A DNA stretch of 62,554 bases from Candidatus Omnitrophota bacterium (GTDB taxonomy: Bacteria; Omnitrophota; Gorgyraeia; Velamenicoccales; Velamenicoccaceae). Below are positions 15,320 through 23,663 of the stretch, piece by piece. The translations under genes and the position numbers were made by a program. Below the pieces are notes generated by a model that searched no databases, had not been told where the DNA came from, and saw only the letters and a list, made by a program, of their open reading frames with translations. The DNA lies in assembly GCA_020052645.1 (NCBI GenBank), contig JAGVOQ010000020.1, positions 1 through 62,554 on the forward strand, written 5' to 3'. How positions within the stretch are numbered: the stretch's first letter is position 1; every line of letters starts with the position of its first letter.

Positions 15320-16177
15320 ATGAAAACGAAAATTGAATATTTGACGAAGAATCTGATATTCCTTGTTTTGTTTTTCTGTTGTTCGATTGATGTATGGGGC
15401 GCAACGCCAACGTCGCGATATGTCTCTTTGGCGCCGGCTACTACGGAAATACTGTTTGCCTTGGGATTAGAAAAAGAAATCGTCGGGGTCAGTAGCTTTT
15501 GTAATTATCCGCCTGCCGCTAAACAAAAAGAGAATGTTGGTTCTTTTAGCGCGCCTAATATTGAGAATATTTTAGGCCTTAGGCCTGATATTATTTTTTG
15601 TACAGGAATGGAGCAGACGCCGTCTGTTTTAGAATTGCGGCATCTTAATTTCAAGGTTTACGTGAGTTCTCCGGCTACGCTTCAGGAATTGTTTGAGTCG
15701 ATTGTAGAGATGGGCACCTTGACACATAAGGAAAAAGAAGCTAAAGACCTTGTTGCTGAAATGAAGGCAGATTTAGAAGCACTTAAAAGATCTGTATCAC
15801 AATTAAGCGATTACAAGAGGTTGAAAATTTTTATAGAGATCTGGGGAGAGCCGTTGATCACCGCCGGCCGGGGATCTTTTATCGACGAATTGATCTCATT
15901 TTTAGGAGGTATTAACATTGCCAGCGATGTGCCGCGTTCTTTTTGTTATTTTAACAGCGAACAGGTGATTTTAAGGAACCCTGATTGTATTATTTTGGCT
16001 TATATGAGCAAAGATGCGCCTGAAGTGCTGATGCAAAGAAGATTCGGATGGAAGTCTATTTCAGCTGTTAAGAATGGCCGTGTTTATAATGATATTAATC
16101 CGGATCTAATTCTTCGTCCTGGGCCGCGTATCGTTCAAGGGGCAAGAGAGCTCTCTAAAAGGATGTATTCTTCTTAG
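15320..16177 (+). CDS. btuF: Cobalamin ABC transporter, substrate-binding protein
   Basis: About 285 residues. It begins with a signal sequence or anchor (MKTKIEYLTK, hydrophobic stretch ending near VWGA), then a periplasmic binding fold of the BtuF/FhuD type: RYVSLAPATTEILFALG, IVGVSSFCNYP, RPDIIFCTG, and a late ILRPGPRIVQGA. A longer frame starts with TTG inside the riboswitch terminator and is rejected; ATG 15311 is an alternative to this one. It delivers B12 to BtuCD. The riboswitch upstream supports cobalamin over siderophore as substrate. Confidence 0.85.
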   Translation: MKTKIEYLTKNLIFLVLFFCCSIDVWGATPTSRYVSLAPATTEILFALGLEKEIVGVSSFCNYPPAAKQKENVGSFSAPNIENILGLRPDIIFCTGMEQTPSVLELRHLNFKVYVSSPATLQELFESIVEMGTLTHKEKEAKDLVAEMKADLEALKRSVSQLSDYKRLKIFIEIWGEPLITAGRGSFIDELISFLGGINIASDVPRSFCYFNSEQVILRNPDCIILAYMSKDAPEVLMQRRFGWKSISAVKNGRVYNDINPDLILRPGPRIVQGARELSKRMYSS

Positions 16178-16180
16178 ATA

Positions 16181-17137
16181 ATGATTAAACAGCGCAAATA
16201 CATTTTCGGACTTTTTATTTTTTTGATCCTGATTATTTTTTTAGGTATATCAAAAGGGTCGGCGGCCATTTCTTTGAATGGTTTGTTGCATGGGGAGTAT
16301 CGTGAGATCCTTCTTTTAAGAATGCTTCGGGTTTTAGCGGCAATGGCTGTCGGCTGCGGCCTTAGCATCTGCGGCGTTACGCTGCAGGCACTTTTACGCA
16401 ATCCTTTGGCAGAGCCGTATCTTTTAGGGACGTCCAGCGGCGCCGGGCTAGGGGCTATTGTCGCTCTTCTTTGCGGCCTGAGTTCTATATTTCTTCCTTT
16501 AGCGGCTTTTTTGGCTGCCGTTTTAAGTATGTTTCTTGTTTATTTTTTAGCTCGGGAAAATAATAGAATCCCAGCTACATCTTTGATTCTTTCCGGTGTG
16601 ATCGTTTCAATCCTATTGTCCGGTCTTATGGTTGTTTTGATCTCGACGTCTCCAAATGAAGCTTTAAGGGGTTTGAGTTGGTGGTTGTGGGGCAGCCTTC
16701 AGGTGTATGATCCTGTCCTTATTTTTATCGCAAGCTTTGTTGTGCTGATCGGATTTTTCATAATCGGTTTTTTTGCCCAAGACTTGAACGCGATCAGCCT
16801 GGGAGAGGAAGAGGCGATTCACTTGGGGATACAGACAGAAGGGGTGAAGAAGATCTTATTTTTTGTCGTTTCTTTTATTGTGGCATCGCTTGTGTCTCTG
16901 TGTGGCATCATTGGTTTTGTGGGTCTTATCATTCCCCATGCGGCGCGTTTTATCGTCGGTCCGAACCATAAGGTTCTTATCCCGACTGCAGGCCTCATGG
17001 GTGCTGCGTTTATGGTCCTTTGCGACCTTTTATCCAGAACATTGTTTGTGCCGGTTGAAATTCCCGTGGGCGTGATTACGGCAGTTGTCGGAGCTCCGGT
17101 ATTTATTATTGTATTGAAAAATCGACAGAAGATTTAA
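16181..17137 (+). CDS. btuC: Cobalamin ABC transporter, permease
   Basis: 318 residues with about nine membrane helices, FecCD family. Characteristic segments are RVLAAMAVGCGLSICGVTLQ, RNPLAEPYLLGTSSGAGLGA, and the GIIGFVGLIIPHAARF loop that contacts the ATPase. It starts 3 bp after btuF and is in the same operon. It forms the inner-membrane channel for B12 import. Confidence 0.88.
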   Translation: MIKQRKYIFGLFIFLILIIFLGISKGSAAISLNGLLHGEYREILLLRMLRVLAAMAVGCGLSICGVTLQALLRNPLAEPYLLGTSSGAGLGAIVALLCGLSSIFLPLAAFLAAVLSMFLVYFLARENNRIPATSLILSGVIVSILLSGLMVVLISTSPNEALRGLSWWLWGSLQVYDPVLIFIASFVVLIGFFIIGFFAQDLNAISLGEEEAIHLGIQTEGVKKILFFVVSFIVASLVSLCGIIGFVGLIIPHAARFIVGPNHKVLIPTAGLMGAAFMVLCDLLSRTLFVPVEIPVGVITAVVGAPVFIIVLKNRQKI

Positions 17138-17139
17138 TT

Positions 17140-17197
17140 CTTCGACGCTGACCCTGGCCGAAGGGCGGTAAGAAAGGGGCCGTAGGCTCCATTTTTT
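17140..17197 (+). repeat. Dispersed intergenic repeat with small hairpin (partner at 37020-37122)
   Basis: Shares CGACG..GA.CC, AGGGCGGTAA, AAAGG and GGCTCCATTTT with 37020-37122, where the same block also lies just upstream of a gene start. The GGGGCC..GGCTCC end can fold. It may be a diverged relative of the omega-RNA-like elements, which is uncertain. Confidence 0.4.
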
Positions 17198-17210
17198 CAA
17201 AAGGATTCGA

Positions 17211-18002
17211 ATGTTTTTAAAAGCAGAAAAAATTTGCGGCGGTTACGGAAAAAACAGAGTGATTCAAAACGTATCCCTTGAAGTATCTAAAGGAGATTTT
17301 TTGGGCATTATTGGTCCCAATGGATCTGGAAAATCGACTTTATTGAAGCTTTTGACCCGCGTGCTTGCTTTGGAGGAGGGGTTTATTTTCTTAGATGGGC
17401 AAAATATCGCTCAGATGGGACTTAAGGGATTATGTCAAAAAATCGCTTTTGTTCCGCAGGAAACTTTAATTCAATTTCCTTTCACAGTTCATGAAATTGT
17501 GCTTATGGGACGGATTCCTTATTTAAAACGGTGGCAGACGGAAACAAGGCAGGATTTTCAGATCGTTGAGGATGCTTTAAAAGCAACGGATTGTTTTTCT
17601 TTAAGAAATCGTCAGATCGATGAATTAAGTTTTGGTGAACGCCAGCGGGTGATAACCGCAAAGGCACTGGCGCAGCAGCCGGAGCTTTTGTTGCTGGATG
17701 AGCCTACGTCTCACTTAGATATCGGTCATCAGATACAAATGCTGAATCTTTTAAAGACGCTAAATCAAGATAAGAAGCTCACCATTATCATGGTTCTTCA
17801 TGATTTAAATCTGGCGAGTGAGTATTGTAATAAAATACTTTTGCTTCATGAGGGCAGTGTTTATAAAGAGGGTTCATGCGAAGATGTCTTAACCTATCAG
17901 AATATAGAGGCGGTGTATAAGACCTTGGTGGTTGTTCATAAGAACCCCATCTCTTCAAAACCTTATGTTGTTTTAGTCTCTAAGACCAAGTCTGAAAAAT
18001 AA
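17211..18002 (+). CDS. btuD: Cobalamin ABC transporter, ATPase
   Basis: 263 residues, FecE/BtuD type. Walker A GPNGSGKST (about 35-43), an ABC signature written LSFGERQRV instead of LSGGQ (about 140), Walker B LLLLDEPTSHLD and the switch histidine in VLHDLN are present. AAAGGA lies 7 nt before the ATG. It is separated from btuC by 73 bp holding a dispersed repeat. It powers B12 import with BtuC and BtuF. A Glu-Arg-Gln signature is usual for this subfamily. Confidence 0.88.
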   Translation: MFLKAEKICGGYGKNRVIQNVSLEVSKGDFLGIIGPNGSGKSTLLKLLTRVLALEEGFIFLDGQNIAQMGLKGLCQKIAFVPQETLIQFPFTVHEIVLMGRIPYLKRWQTETRQDFQIVEDALKATDCFSLRNRQIDELSFGERQRVITAKALAQQPELLLLDEPTSHLDIGHQIQMLNLLKTLNQDKKLTIIMVLHDLNLASEYCNKILLLHEGSVYKEGSCEDVLTYQNIEAVYKTLVVVHKNPISSKPYVVLVSKTKSEK

Positions 18003-18011
18003 CTTAACTCT

Positions 18012-18030
18012 TTGTTTTCACAGAAAACAA
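18012..18030 (+). terminator. Possible weak terminator after btuD
   Basis: TTGTTTTC pairs with GAAAACAA around a 3-nt loop 10 nt past the btuD stop, but there is no T run. It may be only a stabilising 3' hairpin. Confidence 0.35.
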
Positions 18031-18040
18031 GTGCAAGGTG

Positions 18041-18239
18041 TTCACTCACCCGCCACTGTTCTGATGGCGGGCTCATGAAGGAAAAGAAACTTTACTCCGC
18101 ATTTTCAGCCCAGAAAGGGTGCCCTTTCTCATCCATATAAAGAAAGGGGTTAGATCAGAGAAATTAATGTAGAAAATCCGGAGTTCACTCGCCCTGTTTG
18201 AATTAATTTTAAAGGAGCAGGGCTCATGAAGAAAGGAGG
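18041..18239 (+). other. Structured leader element, tandem copy upstream of btuB riboswitch
   Basis: Hairpin 18041-18079 (TTCACTC..GCCA with TGGC..TCATGAA), then stem 18095-18106 with 18172-18183 (11 of 12 pairs), then hairpin 18184-18196 with 18218-18230 (TTCACTCGCCCTG, CAGGGCTCATGAA), followed by AAAGGAGG. This is the architecture seen before pagL, ilvE, clpC and mlaD, but here no gene starts after the GGAGG. A cobalamin riboswitch follows instead. Confidence 0.55.
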
Positions 18240-18303
18240 TTTTTTAAAAGTTTTTAGAAGTGTTTTCTATTGAAATCGTTTTTAACCCAAAGTTTTGGAG
18301 AGT

Positions 18304-18464
18304 CGTTTTAAAAAAAGCCGCTTTAAGTGAAGGAAGTCCTGGTGACATCCCAGGCACTGTCCCGCAACGGTAATGTCTCAGTCGAAAAGTTCCTGTTGTT
18401 TTTGACGATAGTCTATAGACTATCGACTATTGACTGATATGAGTCCGGTCCATCATTTAAAACG
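18304..18464 (+). promoter_or_regulatory. Cobalamin riboswitch (btuB)
   Basis: P1 ends CGTTTTAAA and TTTAAAACG pair. Inside are AGTGAAGGAAGTCCTGGTG, CATCCCAGGCACTGTCCCGC, AACGGTAATG, AGTC and an ATGAGTCCGG box. No T-run terminator follows; the ribosome site of btuB is 25-30 nt downstream, so translational control is possible. Confidence 0.9.
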
Positions 18465-18500
18465 GGGTAAGTACTCTCGAGGAAGAGAAAGGAAGAAGCC

Positions 18501-20543
18501 ATGAAGAAATTTGTTTTGACGCTAGCCGTGTGTTTTTTAAGTTTTATTTTTCTGATCCCAGTTCGGGCAGATGAACCTGAAATCGATCTAGATCCTATTA
18601 TTGTGACTCCTTATCGTTATGCGGAAGTTTTAAGTAAAACGCCATCCAGCGTCAGTGTTGTTACTCAAGAAGATATAGAAAATTCTAATGCCGAGGATGT
18701 TATCGGGGTTTTAAGGGGCGTTTCCGGTGTCTCGGTGCGCGATTTTTACGGCAACGGAGCTGTAGCTTCTGTGGACATGGCAGGATTCGGAGAACAGGCA
18801 GCGCTTAACGTGTTGGTGTTGGTTGATGGAAGACGCGTCAATGATGTTGACTTGAGCGGAGTTGACTGGAGCCAGATTCCCCTGGATCAGGTTGATCGGA
18901 TCGAGGTCATTCGGGGAGGTTCTGCGGGCGTCTTATATGGAGACAATGCTTCCAGCGGCGTTATCAATATTATTACAAAGAAAGGCATTGGAAAGCCGCA
19001 AGTTAAACTTGAGACGGAATACGGCAGCTATAATAAGAATAAACAAAAATTGACGTTTCAGGGATCCAGCGATAATAAATTTTCATATTATTTTAATGCC
19101 GGCCATGATGGGCTTAACGGCTACAGGCATAATACGTTTAATAAGATCAAAGATTTTGCTACAAGGCTTGAATATGATTTTAATGAGGTTGTCTCTGCGC
19201 ATTTTAGTTCCGGCTATCACAATGCTTCTTATGGCCTGCCGAGCGGCTTATTCCAGCACCATATAGATACGTATGGACGCAGATGGGCCAGATACGGCGA
19301 AGATTATACGAAGAATAAAGATTTCTATTTTCTCGCAGGGCCTAAGATTGATTTTAAGTCTTTGGGTCGTTTTGATGTTGATTTCAGTTATCGTCACAAA
19401 GATGCAGATTCGTTTTTTTTGACGTCACATAACGATACAAGAAAAAATGAGATCGAAACAATAGGCGTGACACCTAAATATACGCTGGTCTCTAATGTTC
19501 TTGAGCATGAAAATAAGCTGGTGTCAGGGATTGATTTTTACAGAGTGTTGTATCGATCCGATAATTATCCTTATAACAATGATAATAGTATGAACAATTA
19601 TACGAATATCCAGAAAGATGCTATAGGCGTTTACCTGCAGGATGAATTTTCTCTGACACGCGCGTTATCTTTTGTAAACGGTTATCGGTATGAAGCCGCC
19701 CGGTATGCGTTTGCCTATCACGATTTTACGGGATTCAATCCTGATCGCGATGCTAAGATAAATCCCGAGATGGAAGCTTTTAATTCAGGCCTCGTTTATA
19801 ACTATCAGGATGATTCCAGCGCATTTTTTAACGTGGGCAGGACGTTTAGGTTCCCTGAAGTGGATGAATTTACGGGAATGTATGATATCAATTTTCATCA
19901 ATTTCTTAATACGAATTTAAAGCCCCAATCTGCGTTGAATTATGAAATAGGCGTACGGCATAAGTTTAGCGATCGATTAAAGGGGAGTTTGTCGTTTTTC
20001 CGCATGAACGTAAAAAATTACATTTATTACAATCCGACGGGCGGCTCGTATGGTTTCGGTGAAAATGAAAATTACGACAAAACAGTCCATCAAGGCATTG
20101 AATCTTCATTGGAAACGAAGCTCACCAGTCGGATCTTGTTTTTCGGAAATTATACGTTTACAAAAGCTTTTTTTGACGGCGGGCCGTACAATGAGAACGA
20201 TATTCCTTTTGTTCCAAACCATAAGGCGAGCCTTGGCCTAAGATTCCTTTTGCCAAAAGATTTTACGCTTAATCTGGCCGGTACTTATGTGGGTGCAAGA
20301 TATTTTATCAATGACCAGGCTAATGCCGTTTCCCCGTTGAACGGTTATATGGTTGCTGACATGAATTTATCCTGGCGTCTTAAGGAGTGCGTTGTTACAT
20401 TCACCATCAACAACATTCTTAATAAACAATACTCTGAGTATGGCGTCTACGGGACGGACAGCAGTAATGGCTTTGTTTATGATAAATGCTATTTTCCAAG
20501 TCCTGAGAGAAATTTCAGCTTAAAAGTTGAATACGCATTTTGA
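18501..20543 (+). CDS. btuB: TonB-dependent cobalamin outer-membrane receptor
   Basis: 680 residues: a signal peptide (about 1-23), a TonB-box-like DPIIVTPYR (about 32-40), a plug domain (SSVSVVTQEDIENSNAEDV to ASSGVINIITKKG, about 48-160) and a 22-strand-type barrel ending in the aromatic KVEYAF typical of outer-membrane insertion. It imports B12 across the outer membrane using TonB energy. AAAGGAAG precedes the ATG. The riboswitch and the neighbouring btuFCD make B12 the likely ligand. No tonB is in the window. Confidence 0.88.
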   Translation: MKKFVLTLAVCFLSFIFLIPVRADEPEIDLDPIIVTPYRYAEVLSKTPSSVSVVTQEDIENSNAEDVIGVLRGVSGVSVRDFYGNGAVASVDMAGFGEQAALNVLVLVDGRRVNDVDLSGVDWSQIPLDQVDRIEVIRGGSAGVLYGDNASSGVINIITKKGIGKPQVKLETEYGSYNKNKQKLTFQGSSDNKFSYYFNAGHDGLNGYRHNTFNKIKDFATRLEYDFNEVVSAHFSSGYHNASYGLPSGLFQHHIDTYGRRWARYGEDYTKNKDFYFLAGPKIDFKSLGRFDVDFSYRHKDADSFFLTSHNDTRKNEIETIGVTPKYTLVSNVLEHENKLVSGIDFYRVLYRSDNYPYNNDNSMNNYTNIQKDAIGVYLQDEFSLTRALSFVNGYRYEAARYAFAYHDFTGFNPDRDAKINPEMEAFNSGLVYNYQDDSSAFFNVGRTFRFPEVDEFTGMYDINFHQFLNTNLKPQSALNYEIGVRHKFSDRLKGSLSFFRMNVKNYIYYNPTGGSYGFGENENYDKTVHQGIESSLETKLTSRILFFGNYTFTKAFFDGGPYNENDIPFVPNHKASLGLRFLLPKDFTLNLAGTYVGARYFINDQANAVSPLNGYMVADMNLSWRLKECVVTFTINNILNKQYSEYGVYGTDSSNGFVYDKCYFPSPERNFSLKVEYAF

Positions 20544-20578
20544 TTTTTTTATAAGTTGAAAAAAGGATATTTTTTTTG

Positions 20579-20620
20579 AAAAGCTCTTCGCAATAATTTA
20601 TGTTGTGAAGAGCTTTTCTT
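20579..20620 (+). terminator. Rho-independent terminator after btuB
   Basis: A 15-bp stem (20579-20593 with 20603-20617, one G-U) with a 9-nt loop and a following CTTT ends the B12 locus. Confidence 0.85.
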
Positions 20621-20675
20621 TAGACTAAAATAGTTCCTAATCGTTTGAGATTTATTAAAATAGGGAATAAGCCTC

Positions 20676-21356
20676 ATGAAGAAAAGGATTCGACTGCAAG
20701 GGTTTTTGATATTTTTAGGATTGTCTATTTCTCTGATTTTTTCGAGATATATTTTTGCGCGTCCTGAAAATGCGGTTTTGAATGATTTTTTTGATTTTTT
20801 GGGATTTATTGTTTTGGGCGCGGGTTTTCTCTTTCGTATGGCGGCCCGAGGTTTTAAAAAAGATCATACGGGACAGGGCACGATATTAGTTGTCGACGGG
20901 CCTTATTCCGTTGTGAGAAATCCTATGTACCTGGGGACTTTTCTTATCGGCGCAGGCATTATCTTGGCTTTTTTTTCATGGTGGGTCTTCTTTGTTTTTT
21001 TCGCTGTTTTTTTATGGATTTATCTTCCTCAGACCAGACGTGAAGAGGAAACCCTGACGCTTCGGTTTGGTAAGGTTTATAGCGCATATTGTAAAAAAAC
21101 GCCAAAATTCTTTCCCAGCATTAAAAGCGTGGCATCACGTAATTTTAGGGATCTTTTGGGTTTAAAAAAATCATGGATCAAACATGAGCTCAATTCACTT
21201 TTAGCTGTTATGGGCATCTTTTTTATCATCGAATTTTGGCAGGAAGCGGGCTCGTTTGGAGCAGAGGAAGCTTTTAGAAAATTATTTTTTTTGATGATTT
21301 TGAGTATTTTTTATTGGGCATTGCTACTGTTTTTGCAAAGGAAAAATAAAACATGA
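20676..21356 (+). CDS. Isoprenylcysteine carboxyl methyltransferase-like membrane protein
   Basis: 226 residues, about six membrane segments. The core (about 40-150) carries GPYSVVRNPMYLG and a later RREEETLTLRFGKVYSAYCK, the conserved SAM-binding region of the ICMT/PEMT methyltransferase group. An additional C-terminal pair of helices (about 170-220) is beyond the usual length. Bacterial members methylate lipids or unknown acceptors; prenylated protein is not expected. It overlaps the following deacetylase by 4 bp, so the two may modify the same lipid or glycan. Confidence 0.7.
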   Translation: MKKRIRLQGFLIFLGLSISLIFSRYIFARPENAVLNDFFDFLGFIVLGAGFLFRMAARGFKKDHTGQGTILVVDGPYSVVRNPMYLGTFLIGAGIILAFFSWWVFFVFFAVFLWIYLPQTRREEETLTLRFGKVYSAYCKKTPKFFPSIKSVASRNFRDLLGLKKSWIKHELNSLLAVMGIFFIIEFWQEAGSFGAEEAFRKLFFLMILSIFYWALLLFLQRKNKT

Positions 21357-22819
21357 AAAAGAAAAAAATCAGGGTCATCGCATGCGCAGTTATCGCAGGG
21401 ATCTTTTTCTGGTTTAGTTTTGTTTTTTCCGCGTGGTCCCAGGATATTTCGACGATGCCGCCTTTCACAAAGAAGGATCGGGTTCTTATCCTTGCGCCGC
21501 ATCCAGATGATGAGTCCATTGGTGCAGCAGGCAGTATTCAAAGGGCTTTAAGAGTCGGCGCAAAGGTGAAAGTGGTTTGTTATACTAACGGCGATGCGAA
21601 CGAGCTTTCTTTTATTCTTTATGAAAAACGCCTGACTTTTTTTAAAAAGACCTTCCTTTATATGGGAGAGGTTCGAAGAAAAGAGACGCTTGCGGCTATG
21701 AAGGTTTTAGGGGTTGATCCGACACAGATGACTTTTTTGGGTTATCCTGATCACGGCACCATGGCTATTCTGACGAGATATTGGGGTACGGTTAAGCCTT
21801 ACAGGAGCATATTTGCCCGCGTGACGCAGGTTTCTTATCCGGATGCCCTGACGTATCATGCGCCTTATGTCGGCGAAAGTATTTTGAGCGATCTAGAGAA
21901 GGTCCTCCTTGATTTCAGGCCTACAAAGATCATTGTTTCGAATCCTGTTGATACGAATCGTGATCACCGCTCACTCTATATTTTTTTACGCGTCGCGCTG
22001 TGGGATTTGGAGAAAAAAATCGGGCGGCCGCAAGTTTATCCGTATCTTATCCATGTTGTTGATTGGCCCAAGCCACGGGGGTATGAACCGCAGTTGCGCC
22101 TGGACCCTCCGAGTAAATATGTGGGCATGCGATGGACGCAGCAAACATTGACTCAGGAAGAAGTCGAGAAAAAACGCGATGCTATTTCTCAATACAAGAG
22201 TCAGCTAACGTATGCACCGGGGTATCTTTATTCTTTTGCCAGATCTGATGAGCTTTTCGGGGACTATCCTGCTCTCGTTTTAAAACGCCAGGTTGGCCCG
22301 GACCTTAAATGGCAGGATATTGGTATTAATATCAGTAAGGACGAAGAAGGTTTATTCTCTCTTGAGAAGGATGATGATTCTGACGGGGAGGATGGTGCGC
22401 CTCAAAGAACCACTGTTTCTGACCCTGATAAAATTTCTTATCTGGCTTTTGCCAGGCATGATGAGAATTTATGGGTTAAAGTCGTATTGAACAAAAAAAT
22501 AGATAAAACGCTCGGACTTTCAATGTATCTTTTAGGATATAGCAAAAAAACAGATTTTTCCGTTCTGCCGAAACTCCACATATCCTTAGGGACCTTTGGA
22601 GTCAAAGTTTTGGATAAACAAAAACGATTAAGAGATAACGGCGTTCAAGTGATCACGAAGAACCGCACTTTTGTCGTTAAGGTCCCTTTAAAGGACTTAG
22701 GGGATCCTGATCGAATTTTTAGCAGTGCCCGCGTTGTTGGTTTTCCTTATGAAACGACCGCCTGGCGTATTTTAGAACTTGACCCATCATTCGAAACTGC
22801 TTCTCAACCTTATCGATGA
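21353..22819 (+). CDS. PIG-L family deacetylase with C-terminal domain
   Basis: 488 residues: a signal peptide or anchor (about 9-30), a PIG-L/LmbE deacetylase domain (about 40-280) with the metal motif APHPDDE (about 47-53), TNGDANE and TNRDHRS, and a C-terminal beta-rich domain of about 180 residues unlike the single-domain enzymes. Family members remove N-acetyl groups from GlcNAc-containing substrates using zinc. Export suggests action on an envelope glycan. It is translationally coupled to the upstream methyltransferase. The C-terminal region resembles carbohydrate-binding beta domains only vaguely. Confidence 0.75.
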   Translation: MKKKKIRVIACAVIAGIFFWFSFVFSAWSQDISTMPPFTKKDRVLILAPHPDDESIGAAGSIQRALRVGAKVKVVCYTNGDANELSFILYEKRLTFFKKTFLYMGEVRRKETLAAMKVLGVDPTQMTFLGYPDHGTMAILTRYWGTVKPYRSIFARVTQVSYPDALTYHAPYVGESILSDLEKVLLDFRPTKIIVSNPVDTNRDHRSLYIFLRVALWDLEKKIGRPQVYPYLIHVVDWPKPRGYEPQLRLDPPSKYVGMRWTQQTLTQEEVEKKRDAISQYKSQLTYAPGYLYSFARSDELFGDYPALVLKRQVGPDLKWQDIGINISKDEEGLFSLEKDDDSDGEDGAPQRTTVSDPDKISYLAFARHDENLWVKVVLNKKIDKTLGLSMYLLGYSKKTDFSVLPKLHISLGTFGVKVLDKQKRLRDNGVQVITKNRTFVVKVPLKDLGDPDRIFSSARVVGFPYETTAWRILELDPSFETASQPYR

Positions 22820-22820
22820 A

Positions 22821-23468
22821 ATGGAAGAAATAACTATCCGCACTTTTAAAGCTCAAGACAAAGAAGAAGTCCGCACTATCGCATGGCAAACAGCTTTTGT
22901 CGGCAGCCCGGGGAGCTCATATTTTAGCGATCCTGAGATTATGTCGGATTTTTTGACGCGCTATTTTATTGACATCGAACCTCAATCAGCTTTTGTTGCA
23001 GAAGCAGAAAATAAGGTCGTAGGCTATCTTATGGGCGCTTGTAGCGCCGATGCGATGAATCGTGCTATTCAGGCGCGTATAGCGCCGGGTTTATTCTTAA
23101 AGGCGCTGGCGAGGGGAGTCTTTTTTCGAAAAAAGAATTTAATATTTTTAGGGAAAATTTTTATGAGTTTTTTAAAAGGAGAATTTCGTACGCCGGATAT
23201 ATTTAAAGAATACCCGGCTGTTTTGCATATTAATATCAAAGAGGGGTTCAGACACTTAGGGATCGGCGCGCGTTTGATAGACGCCTATCTTTCGTATCTG
23301 CGTCAAAAAAAGGTGGCAGGAGTTTGCCTTGCGACTATGTCAGAAGATGCGCGTTTATTTTTTGAAAAAAATGGTTTTTTCTTGATCCATCAAGGCAGGA
23401 GGTCGTATTTCAAGTATTTATTGAAGAGGGATTTATCGATCTATATTTTTGCTAAAAAACTTGTGTGA
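22821..23468 (+). CDS. GNAT family N-acetyltransferase
   Basis: About 215 residues from this ATG, which lies 2 bp past the stop of the PIG-L gene; an earlier in-frame start at 22779 would overlap it. The fold shows the GNAT acetyl-CoA site near HINIKEGFRHLGIGARLIDA (about 148-167), where the (Q/R)xxGx(G/A) loop is RHLGIGA. Context next to a deacetylase and a methyltransferase hints at the same glycan or lipid, but the acceptor is unknown. Confidence 0.7.
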   Translation: MEEITIRTFKAQDKEEVRTIAWQTAFVGSPGSSYFSDPEIMSDFLTRYFIDIEPQSAFVAEAENKVVGYLMGACSADAMNRAIQARIAPGLFLKALARGVFFRKKNLIFLGKIFMSFLKGEFRTPDIFKEYPAVLHINIKEGFRHLGIGARLIDAYLSYLRQKKVAGVCLATMSEDARLFFEKNGFFLIHQGRRSYFKYLLKRDLSIYIFAKKLV

Positions 23469-23491
23469 TTTTTAAAATAATTTGATATGAG

Positions 23492-23524
23492 TGCCGCTGG
23501 AGTTTTTCTCAAGCGGCATTTTTT
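23492..23524 (+). terminator. Rho-independent terminator
   Basis: TGCCGCT pairs with AGCGGCA, followed by six or more T. It ends the methyltransferase-deacetylase-GNAT transcript. Confidence 0.8.
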
Positions 23525-23540
23525 AACCAAAGAGCATTTA

Positions 23541-23663
23541 TTCCCGACTTTTAAGTCGGGGATGAATGCGCGAAGATTACCCCGCGCATAGTTCCGCCAT
23601 TCATCGGAACTGGCGGGGTTATCCTAAAAAGAGAACCACGGGCTTTTAACCGTGGAGATTCAA
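23541..23663 (+). mobile_element. Orphan omega-RNA-like element, type C, overlapping the PilX stop codon
   Basis: About 120 bp with the same plan as type A but different sequence: CCCGACTT/AAGTCGGG then GGATGAATG; GTTCCG/CGGAAC; and a terminal stem CCACGG, loop GCTTTTAA, CCGTGG, ending AGATTCAA. Stem sequences differ from type A yet pairing is kept. The end lies on the stop codon of the minus-strand pilin gene. Confidence 0.55.
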
